Shown: positions 1 to 6,689 of the stretch, piece by piece | How the letters are laid out: each line of letters starts with the position of its first letter | Numbering within the stretch: the first letter of the stretch is position 1 | Assembly: GCA_016716715.1 (NCBI GenBank) | Contig: JADJVE010000007.1 | Coordinates: 1-64,000, forward strand | Reading direction: 5' to 3' | DNA: 64,000 bases | Source: Acidobacteriota bacterium | GTDB taxonomy: Bacteria > Acidobacteriota > Thermoanaerobaculia > UBA5066 | Notes under the pieces: model-generated | Databases searched by the model: none | Told to the model about the DNA's origin: nothing | Seen by the model: only the letters and a program-made list of their open reading frames with translations | Translations under genes and position numbers: made by a program

Positions 1-506
1 CGAAGCCGCTCGGCGATTTCCGCGTCTTCAAGGTTCGGAAGGACGTGACCCGGTCGGCGCGCTCGGGCCAGCCCCACGACTTCTTCGTCCTCGAGTGCTC
101 CGACTGGGCGAACGTCATCGCGCTCACCGATTCTCGTGAAGTCGTCCTCGTCCGGCAGTTTCGCGCCGGGACTCGCTCGGTCACGCTCGAGATCCCGGGC
201 GGGAGCGTCGAGAAGGGGGAGACCGCGGCCGCGGCCGTCCGCCGCGAGCTGCGCGAGGAGACGGGCTACGCGGCGCGAGCGTGGAAGCGCATCGGCGTCG
301 TCCACCCGAACCCCGCGATCCAGGGGAACCGCTGCTTCACGTACCTCGCGACGGGCTGCCGCAGCGTCGGCGACCTCATGCCGGACGAGGGCGAGGACCT
401 CGCGGTGGAGCTCGTCCCGCTGCGGAAGATCCCGGGCCTCATCCGGAAGGGCCGCATCACGCACTCACTGGTGATCGCGGCGTTTCACTTTCTTTCCCTT
501 CGCTGA
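1..506 (+). CDS. Nudix hydrolase, ADP-ribose pyrophosphatase-like (5' truncated)
   Basis: Only the 3' part is in the window; codons are in frame from base 3 and the gene begins upstream. The Nudix box GX5EX7REUXEEXGU is complete (second G of GGSVEKGE, then RELREETGY), so the Mg-binding catalytic helix is intact. The preceding strand (DFFVLECSDWANVIALT) and the VRQFR segment are typical of ADP-ribose/GDP-mannose pyrophosphatases, which hydrolyse nucleoside diphosphate sugars in the cytoplasm. A GTG at 45 could be read as a start but would remove the conserved LGDFRVFKVRKD strand, so I reject it. The 3' end overlaps the convergent unknown gene by 42 bases. Substrate is not decided by sequence. 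Confidence 0.88.
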   Translation, partial: KPLGDFRVFKVRKDVTRSARSGQPHDFFVLECSDWANVIALTDSREVVLVRQFRAGTRSVTLEIPGGSVEKGETAAAAVRRELREETGYAARAWKRIGVVHPNPAIQGNRCFTYLATGCRSVGDLMPDEGEDLAVELVPLRKIPGLIRKGRITHSLVIAAFHFLSLR

Positions 507-1547
507 GACTTCGCGGTCCGGGACGGTGACGGGCCCGGACCCGTCCAACGCGAATGCGACGCGCGCGAGGCGGGTTGGGGTCTCGGCCTCCAGCCACGTC
601 ACGGCCCGGCGGTCCCGCGTGAGGGCGAGGGAGCCCGGCACGGGCAGCAGTGGCGAGTGGAGGATGCGGCGCGTCACGGCCGCCTTCGGCGCGTCGGGCC
701 GCGACGTGACGACGAGGGCGAGGTCGCCAATCTGTCCCTCGATGCGCACGACTGCGGCCCCCGGCCCCTGAGAGAGCCAGACTTCCTGCGGGAACGGAGC
801 GGCGCCGGAGCCGCGCAGGCGCCGCACGGCTTTCGCCGCCTCCCGAAGGCGCCGGGCCTTGGCCGGGTCGGGCTCGAGCGCCTCGAGCCGTTGGCTCGCG
901 TCCGTCAGCCGGCGGTCGAGCGCCGTCAGGTCCTCCATCTTCCCGGCCGCGAGGAGGAGGCGCGCGAGATCGGGAGCCGCGCGTTCCAGGCGGCGCGACA
1001 CGCCCTCGGCGACCCGTGCGGACTGGACGGATTCCGCGAACGTCAGCCAGGCGACGGCTTCCTCCCACTTCGCGATCAACGTGACGCCGGGCAGCGGAAA
1101 GCGCGCCCGCAGGGCGCCGGCCAGCGCGCGCTCGCGGAGGTCGAGGAGCGGCCCGGAGGCGTCGGCGGGGATGTCGCCGAGCGCCCGGCGGAAGGCCTCG
1201 CCGTCGTAGACCCGGATCTTCCTGCCGAGCTTCGGGTCAAACGGCGCCGTGAACCCGACGCCTTCGGGCGCCGAACCCGGCCGCGGCGCGAGGCGTTCGG
1301 CCGTTTCGCCGAGGAGGACCTCCGCGCCCGGGTCGGGCGTCCCGTCGGCCCGCAGCCGCCCCGCGCCCCGCGCCAAGAGCGCCGCCGCGAGCGGCAGCCG
1401 GGTGTCGTCGGCCGCGAGGTAGCGGCCGACGACGACGAGATTGCGCCCTCCGTCCGGGCCTGTGAAGAGATCCTCGCCGGCCGCGAGAAGGCGTGCTGAG
1501 GCCAGCGCGGCGAGGAGAGGCAGCAGGAAACGGCGGCGGCGCGACAT
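465..1547 (-). CDS. secreted protein of unknown function
   Basis: A 360-residue protein with an arginine-rich n-region and hydrophobic core (RRRRFLLPLLAALASARLLA), a probable Sec signal peptide. Residues about 25-130 look globular with Gly/Asp-rich turns, about 150-250 are Leu/Arg/Glu-rich and probably helical, and the C-terminal 100 residues alternate in a beta-like pattern before a basic tail. I recognise no family or catalytic motif. It starts 7 bases after the stop of the SPFH gene and probably shares its transcript, suggesting an envelope-linked role (inference). Confidence 0.7.
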   Translation of the reverse strand: MSRRRRFLLPLLAALASARLLAAGEDLFTGPDGGRNLVVVGRYLAADDTRLPLAAALLARGAGRLRADGTPDPGAEVLLGETAERLAPRPGSAPEGVGFTAPFDPKLGRKIRVYDGEAFRRALGDIPADASGPLLDLRERALAGALRARFPLPGVTLIAKWEEAVAWLTFAESVQSARVAEGVSRRLERAAPDLARLLLAAGKMEDLTALDRRLTDASQRLEALEPDPAKARRLREAAKAVRRLRGSGAAPFPQEVWLSQGPGAAVVRIEGQIGDLALVVTSRPDAPKAAVTRRILHSPLLPVPGSLALTRDRRAVTWLEAETPTRLARVAFALDGSGPVTVPDREVSAKGKKVKRRDHQ

Positions 1548-1554
1548 GGCGGCC

Positions 1555-2790
1555 TCAGTCCGCCCGCTTTGCGAGCGCCGACTGGCCGTTTGCCACCCGC
1601 TTGCCGGCCTCCTTGCCGAGGATGTCGGCCGTGAGGTTCGGCATCACGATGACCTGCACCTTGTCGCCGAGCTTCTCGGCGAGCGTCTTGTTGACCCACG
1701 TCGGGTTCTTCTCGATGAGCTCGACCTCGCGCTTGAGGTTCTCGAATTGCGCGAGCGAGGTCTGCCGGATGGCGAAGGCTTCCGCCTCCGAGAGCGTGCG
1801 GCGGCGCGAGGCTTCGGCCTCCGTCTGGATCTTCATCGTCTGCGCGGCCGATTCCGCCTCGCGCAGGCGGCGCGCCTTCTGCGCGTCGGCCTCGAGCTCC
1901 TGCTGCTTGATCGCCTTCTCCTTGAGCGGGAGGATGTACGTCATCGCGTCGGACTCGGCCTTGGCCTCGATGAGCCGGCGGTTCGCGGCGGCTTCGGCCT
2001 CCTTGTCCGAGCGCGCCTTGCGCGCTTCGGCCTCGAGGCGCTGCTGCTCGACCTCCTGCTTCTTGAACCGGAGGTTCGCCTCGGTGCGCTCGACGAGCTG
2101 CGACTGCTCGAGGAGCGCGAGGCGCCCGCGCTCGAACTCCACGGGAAGCTTGAGGTCCCCGACGAGTACGTCCTTGAGGATGATCCCGGCCTCGGCGAGG
2201 CGCTCGCCGGCCAGCTTCGTGGCCCGGGCGGCGAGCTCCTCCCGCTTGCTGGCGAGAAGCGACGGGGCGTCGTACTCGGGCGCGAGGGAGCGGAACGCGG
2301 ACGCGAGAACCGGCCCGACGACCTCGGCCCCCGGGTTCGCGGGCAGGCCTGCCCAGCGCGCGAGAAGCTGGTTGCGGTCGAGCGCCCAGCGCGCCTGGAT
2401 CACGAGCCCGACCGCGAAGCCGTCCCGCGTCGGGACGGTGAAGGTGGCCGAGGACCCGGAGAGGAGCTGGTCCGAGACGCGCATGCGCGTCAGCACGTAG
2501 AACGCTCGCGGCAGGAAATGGCTGCCCGGCGCCACGATCCTGGTCCCGCCCGTGAACTTGCTCACGACGAGGCCCGCCTCGCCGGGGGCGACGGACTGGA
2601 AGCTGCGCTCGGTCCAGCGCGCGCCGGACCAGACGGCGAGGACGAGCGCCGCGCCGAAAAGCAGCGGGCGCGCCGGCAGGCGCCGGATCCAGAGAAGGAA
2701 GAGGGGGAGAGGAGGCTCTGAAGGGTTCGGAGGGTTCGGAGAGTCGGGAGGATCTCGAGGGTCGGGAGGATTCTGGAAGATGTCGCTCAT
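1555..2790 (-). CDS. SPFH/band-7 (prohibitin-like) membrane protein
   Basis: 411 residues. Order: a Pro/Asp/Asn-rich N-terminal tail (about 1-27), one membrane segment (about 38-55, RPLLFGAALVLAVWSG), a band-7 domain (about 65-215, with GLVVSKFTGGTRIVAPGSHF and the YDAPSLLASKREELAARA helix), then a long Ala/Glu/Lys/Arg coiled coil (about 215-370). This is the layout of stomatin/prohibitin/HflK-like scaffolds that oligomerise at the membrane. The proline tail is encoded by short imperfect tandem repeats. A downstream secreted unknown follows after 7 bases. No protease domain or NfeD partner is adjacent, so the client is unknown. Confidence 0.88.
   Translation of the reverse strand: MSDIFQNPPDPRDPPDSPNPPNPSEPPLPLFLLWIRRLPARPLLFGAALVLAVWSGARWTERSFQSVAPGEAGLVVSKFTGGTRIVAPGSHFLPRAFYVLTRMRVSDQLLSGSSATFTVPTRDGFAVGLVIQARWALDRNQLLARWAGLPANPGAEVVGPVLASAFRSLAPEYDAPSLLASKREELAARATKLAGERLAEAGIILKDVLVGDLKLPVEFERGRLALLEQSQLVERTEANLRFKKQEVEQQRLEAEARKARSDKEAEAAANRRLIEAKAESDAMTYILPLKEKAIKQQELEADAQKARRLREAESAAQTMKIQTEAEASRRRTLSEAEAFAIRQTSLAQFENLKREVELIEKNPTWVNKTLAEKLGDKVQVIVMPNLTADILGKEAGKRVANGQSALAKRAD
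2716..2776 (-). repeat. imperfect short tandem repeats coding a proline-rich tail
   Basis: On the plus strand GGGTTCGGA-like and GGGTCGGGAGGA-like units recur about six times inside the 5' end of the SPFH gene. They encode alternating Pro-Pro-(Asp/Asn/Ser) triplets ahead of the membrane segment. Length variation here would only change tail length when in multiples of three. Confidence 0.6.
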
Positions 2791-3028
2791 GTCGTCTCCT
2801 TCGCGGCGGGGAGCCGCATGTGAAGGAGCAATCCACGAAAGGTGCCAACGAACGAACGCGCTCCGGCGTGCCCCAGCCGCTGCGGCTTATATTCCTATTC
2901 GCAGAAATCTTCTCCGAATCGCATAATGTGATTGCGCCGAGGCCCGCGTGGGCAGGGCGGGACGAGGCGGCACGCGTCGTGAAATGGGCGAGGGCAGGCG
3001 CGAGAACACCCCGCGCCGGGAGGTTCAC
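2791..3028. promoter_or_regulatory. divergent intergenic region with a dyad
   Basis: The 238 bases between the divergent SPFH and propeller genes are noticeably AT-richer in the middle (2888-2935). A dyad at 2897-2919 has outer arms ATTCG/CGAAT and inner arms AGAA/TTCT around ATC, one mismatch. CATAAT at 2922-2927 could serve as a -10 for the rightward gene, but I see no good -35. The region must hold both promoters; assignment of the dyad as an operator is inference. Its inner AGAAATCTTCT also resembles the dispersed palindromic repeat described elsewhere. Confidence 0.4.
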
Positions 3029-4561
3029 ATGGTCCGCCGCTACGTCGCCCCGATCCTCAGGCTCCTCGCGTTCCTCGGACTGCTCGCGTCCCCGCTCCTC
3101 CTCGCCGCGATCGCGCGCGCCGAGGGCGCGGAAGCGGCCGCTCTCAAGGGCACGCGCCTCGTGGCCCTGCGCTCGGTCGTCCTCGCGGACCGCCCGGACG
3201 ACCGCGTCGCCCGCGGCGGGCGCGTCGCGGCCAGCGCTCCCGCGACGCTCCTCGAGCGCGTCGGCGGCAAGGTGCTCGTGACGTCACCGGGCTGGGGAGG
3301 CTCCGTCGCCGTGAAAGGCTGGGCAGACGCTTCGGCGTTCTTCGTCCTCGACGATCCCCAGACGAAGGCCGAGGATCTCGTCCGGAACGCGCGCCTCCTC
3401 CTCGACTCGCGCGACCGGCCGGTCCTCGCTGCGGCCTACCTGGGCGAAGCCGTGCGGCGTGAGCCGGCCAACGCCGACGCCTGGGAGTTGCTCGGCCACG
3501 CCGGCGAGCTGCTCGCGCAGGGCGCCCGCCGCTCCGAGGACGGCCGCGCGCCGTCGTCGATCCTCGTGGCCGGTCTGTGGAACCTGAACGTCGTCTCCGC
3601 CGGCGACGGCGCCACGTTCCGCTACGACGGCGAGGCCTACCGCCGGGCCATGGCTCTCGCGCCTCCGGCCGATCTGGCCGAGCGGGTGCGCCTGCGCCTC
3701 CTGACGGCGTGCGGCTCGATCGCGGACGCGCGCGGCGTCTTCGACCCGAAGGCGGCCTCGCGGCGCGAGAAGGACCTCGGGGAGTTCCTGGCGTCGTTCC
3801 CGGCCTCACTCCGCCGGACGGCGCTGCAGCTCGAGCGTGCGCGGCTTCTGACGTCACTCGCCGAAACCGCGATCCGGACGGGCGACTCGGAGAACTTTCC
3901 TCTCTACCGCGACGCGGCCATCGAATCCGCATCGGAGGTCTCCTCGACGGCGACGGACGCCTCGCGCCGCCGCGCCGCCGACCGTCTCGTCGCGCGCCTC
4001 ACGAAGTCGCTCCCGAAGCGGGTCGTCTCCGAGAAGCCCGTCGTTTCGGCGGGCGGCCTGAGGGCGCAGTTCGTCTCGAAGGGCGGCGCGACGCTCCTCG
4101 TCGTGACGAGGCCGGACGGGAAGGACGCGATCCAGCCGTTCACGGTCGTGGGCGCCGATCCGGCGAGCCTCACGTTCGACTCCTCGGGCAGGAGGCTCGT
4201 GTGGGACGAGGCGCCGGTCTCCGGCCGCCGCCGGACGCGCCTGCTCGACCTCGCCCGCGCCAAGGTGTTCGACCCGGCCGCGGCCGCCGAGCCGGAGATC
4301 CTCGCGACGGGCGGGGCGAGCGCGCCGGACGCCGGAAACGCGGATCGCTACACGACGTCGCTCGGCTTCTCGCCGGACGGCCGGCTGCTCCTCGTCGTCT
4401 GCGAGGGATTCACCCCTGACGGCACGCGCATCCCGAAGCGCCACGTTCTCTGCGACGTGGAGGGCGGCAGGCGGCCCGTCTTCGTGGACCGGCCGTTCTC
4501 GGCGCCCGGCGTCGTGGACTGGTCGCGGCTCGCGCAGATGGGCGATCGGCTGAGCGGATAA
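3029..4561 (+). CDS. exported protein with SH3-like, TPR-like and propeller-like regions
   Basis: ATG at 3029 is chosen because GGGAGG lies just upstream and the protein then begins with a signal peptide (ILRLLAFLGLLASPLLLAAIA). It is 510 residues long. Residues about 30-110 resemble a bacterial SH3-like domain (AASAPATLLERVGGKVLV...GWADASAFFVLDD), 115-320 are helical with a TPR-like AAYLGEAVRREPANADAWELL stretch, and the C-terminal third has beta-propeller signatures (SLTFDSSGRRLVWDE, SLGFSPDGRLLLVVCEG). No catalytic residues are evident. It ends 9 bases before the signalling block, with the same orientation, so it may be the periplasmic or envelope member of that system (inference). Confidence 0.75.
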   Translation: MVRRYVAPILRLLAFLGLLASPLLLAAIARAEGAEAAALKGTRLVALRSVVLADRPDDRVARGGRVAASAPATLLERVGGKVLVTSPGWGGSVAVKGWADASAFFVLDDPQTKAEDLVRNARLLLDSRDRPVLAAAYLGEAVRREPANADAWELLGHAGELLAQGARRSEDGRAPSSILVAGLWNLNVVSAGDGATFRYDGEAYRRAMALAPPADLAERVRLRLLTACGSIADARGVFDPKAASRREKDLGEFLASFPASLRRTALQLERARLLTSLAETAIRTGDSENFPLYRDAAIESASEVSSTATDASRRRAADRLVARLTKSLPKRVVSEKPVVSAGGLRAQFVSKGGATLLVVTRPDGKDAIQPFTVVGADPASLTFDSSGRRLVWDEAPVSGRRRTRLLDLARAKVFDPAAAAEPEILATGGASAPDAGNADRYTTSLGFSPDGRLLLVVCEGFTPDGTRIPKRHVLCDVEGGRRPVFVDRPFSAPGVVDWSRLAQMGDRLSG

Positions 4562-4570
4562 TCCGGGACG

Positions 4571-5038
4571 ATGACGAAATCGCACGAGGTCGAGGACCGG
4601 AGGCTGCGGCGCAAGACCGCAGCCTTTCGGTTGAAGCACGACGTGGGGAAGGCGCTCCGGTGGAGCGCTCCGGAGGAACGAGAGACGGATCCCACGGCGC
4701 TGCGCGCGCGCCTCGCCGCCGACCTCCTGTCCCCTGCGAGCGGTGGCGCCGCGCAGAGGGACGTCGTGAAGAGTTTCTTCGAGTGGAAGAGGGAAGAGGG
4801 TGCGATGTTCGATTCGAGTGACGCCGACCTGCAGGCGCTGGAGGTTGCGATGACGACCGTCGCGCGCCTCGCTCCGGACCTTCTTCCACTCAGAGAAATC
4901 TCCTTCTCCTCTCTTCAGTCCCTGGATTCAGCGTGCCTCGAGGCGTCGCGGGCCTGTACGGCGTTCTACCGGCGAGTTGCCGTGGAGGAGGGGCCGGAGG
5001 TCCTGCGGCCGCTCGGCGGCCTCGGGGGCGGATCGTGA
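4571..5038 (+). CDS. small helical protein of the signalling block, function unknown
   Basis: 155 residues, mostly predicted helical, with no recognised family. FRLKHDVGKALRW near residues 19-31 contains a single exposed-looking His in an amphipathic helix, which invites comparison with phosphotransfer helices, though it lacks the HPt consensus. Its TGA (5036-5038) overlaps the GTG of the next regulator gene, so translation is probably coupled. Two degenerate palindromic repeat copies (4768-4800 and 4878-4916) form an inverted pair within it and encode KSFFEWKREEG and LPLREISFSSLQ. Confidence 0.7.
   Translation: MTKSHEVEDRRLRRKTAAFRLKHDVGKALRWSAPEERETDPTALRARLAADLLSPASGGAAQRDVVKSFFEWKREEGAMFDSSDADLQALEVAMTTVARLAPDLLPLREISFSSLQSLDSACLEASRACTAFYRRVAVEEGPEVLRPLGGLGGGS
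4768..4800 (-). repeat. palindromic repeat copy R1 (purine-rich on +)
   Basis: Left member of an inverted pair inside the small helical gene. Bases 4774-4790 read as reverse complement match 4880-4896 at 15 of 17 positions, including a perfect 10-mer (GAGTGGAAGA versus TCTTCCACTC). It resembles the better copies at 20566-20605 and 61092-61118. This copy is degenerate. Confidence 0.5.
4878..4916 (+). repeat. palindromic repeat copy R1' (pyrimidine-rich on +)
   Basis: Right member of the inverted pair in the small helical gene. Core CACTCAGAGAAATCTCC is followed by CTT/CTC-rich sequence, as in the copies at 13424-13470 and 21039-21085. Read in frame without breaking the gene. Confidence 0.5.
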
Positions 5039-6684
5039 AGGGCGGGCTGCGGCTCCTCGTCGTCGACGACCAGCCCCGCACGGCGGAGCTGTTCCGAAAG
5101 TTCGCGCCGGACCTCGTCCTCGCGGGCCCGTCGGAATCGAAAGCGTTCGCCGCGAGCTGGGCCGAGGCCGAGGCCGCGCTCGCGCGAGGCGGGCGCCTGC
5201 CCGACGCCGTCGTCCTCGACCTGCGCTTCGACATCGCCGACGAGGAACTTCTCCCGGACAGGAGGCCGCTCGGCGAGTCGGCCGCGGGGAAGCGCGAACG
5301 CCGCGAGAGGCGGGACCGCCAGGGCCTCTACATCCTCGAGCGCCTGCGCCGCCGCGCGCCGGACCTGCCCGTCATCCTGACGACCGCGCACGAGGACATC
5401 CCGTTCGAGGACGAGGCGCGTCGCCTGCGTGCCGACGCGTTCACGTACACCGTGGGCGAGGACGAGACGACGGGCGAGGGCCTCGTCCGCGTCGTCAAGC
5501 GCGTCCTCGCCGACCGCGACGCGCCGCTCTCGACGGGGCGCTTCTTCTGGGGCCGCGGCCCTGCGATGCGCGAGCTGAGGCGGCGGATCGCGTCGCTGGC
5601 GCCGACGCCGCTGCCGCTCCTCGTGACCGGGCCGACCGGCTCGGGCAAGAACTTTCTCGTGCGCGAGGTCCTGCACCCGCTCTCGGGCCGCAAGGGGCCG
5701 CTCGTCTCGTTCGACTGCGCGACGGTGCCCGACACGCTGCTGCAGGCCGCGCTCTTCGGCTCCGTGCGCGGCTCGTACACGGGCTCGGTGGGGGACCGCC
5801 CGGGCGTCTTCGAGGCGGCGGCCGGCGGGACCCTCTTCATCGACGAGATCGAGAACCTCTCCCTCGACGCGCAGAAGTCGCTCCTCACCGCGCTCAACGA
5901 CGGCGTGATCCGGCGCGTGGGAGCGACGGCGTCCGTGCCGCACACGGCCCGCATCGTCGCGGCGTCGAACGTCGACCTGCGAAAGAAGGTCGAAGGCGGG
6001 ACGTTCCGCGCCGACCTCCTCATGCGCCTGAACCCCGCGCTCGCCCTCGCGCTCCCGCCGCTCTCCGAACGGACGGAGGATCTCGAGGATCTCGCCGACG
6101 ACCACGCGGCGGCGTTCTTCGCCGACCCGGGCCACCGCGCCGAGATCCTCGCGCAGGTGCGCGCGGCCGGCGCGCCCGAGCCCGAGAAGGGCGACGCGTT
6201 CGAGCTGGCGCGCGGCGACGAGGAACTCTCGCGCAGCCGCGCGCCCGTCGTCTTTTTCCTCCCGCACAAGGCGTGGGCCGCGATGGCGAAGCACCCGTGG
6301 CCGGGCAACCTCCGGCAGTTCGGGATGGTCCTGTCGGATCTGCTGGCCGCCACTCTCTACGGGAAATCGGCGGCGTCTCTCGACCGCGCAGAACGCGTCA
6401 TCTTCGCATTCGAGAACCGGCTGCTGTTCGACCTCCTCGCCGAGGCGCGGCAGGAAGAGGCCGATCCCGGCCGCGAGGACGTCCTGACGCTGCCGCGCCC
6501 GAAGGTCGCGAACGTCGAGGACTACCGGCGGGAGCTCGAGCGTGCGGCTTTCCGCCAGCTCTTCCACGAATGCCACGGCGACTTCGCGCGCATGGCCGAG
6601 CGAATGACGGGCTCGGCCGCGGACGAGAGGGCGGTGCGCCTGAGGTTCAACAAGCTCGGCCTCTCCGCGCGGCAGGAGGGCTGA
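5035..6684 (+). CDS. atypical receiver plus sigma-54-type AAA+ response regulator
   Basis: GTG at 5035 overlaps the upstream stop (GTGA) and puts the receiver at residue 1; 549 residues. Receiver about 5-170: acidic DD at 11-12, phosphoacceptor Asp62 in VVLDLRFD, then a long Arg/Glu-rich insertion before QGLYIL at 96-101; the usual beta-5 Lys is replaced (FTYTV). AAA+ about 180-410: Walker A GPTGSGKN (near 199), Walker B GTLFIDEIENL (near 265), sensor RIVAASN and FRADLLMRL. The sigma-54 contact loop GAFTGA is GSYTGS here (near 246). A Fis/HTH_8-like helical end occupies the last 45 residues (FHECHGDFARMAERM). It should activate sigma-54 promoters if the altered loop is competent. Confidence 0.88.
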   Translation: MKGGLRLLVVDDQPRTAELFRKFAPDLVLAGPSESKAFAASWAEAEAALARGGRLPDAVVLDLRFDIADEELLPDRRPLGESAAGKRERRERRDRQGLYILERLRRRAPDLPVILTTAHEDIPFEDEARRLRADAFTYTVGEDETTGEGLVRVVKRVLADRDAPLSTGRFFWGRGPAMRELRRRIASLAPTPLPLLVTGPTGSGKNFLVREVLHPLSGRKGPLVSFDCATVPDTLLQAALFGSVRGSYTGSVGDRPGVFEAAAGGTLFIDEIENLSLDAQKSLLTALNDGVIRRVGATASVPHTARIVAASNVDLRKKVEGGTFRADLLMRLNPALALALPPLSERTEDLEDLADDHAAAFFADPGHRAEILAQVRAAGAPEPEKGDAFELARGDEELSRSRAPVVFFLPHKAWAAMAKHPWPGNLRQFGMVLSDLLAATLYGKSAASLDRAERVIFAFENRLLFDLLAEARQEEADPGREDVLTLPRPKVANVEDYRRELERAAFRQLFHECHGDFARMAERMTGSAADERAVRLRFNKLGLSARQEG

Positions 6685-6689
6685 CCTCC

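Noticed and set aside
45..506. GTG at 45 as the start of the Nudix gene
   Set aside because: The conserved N-terminal strand reads through in frame from base 3, so the true start is outside the window.
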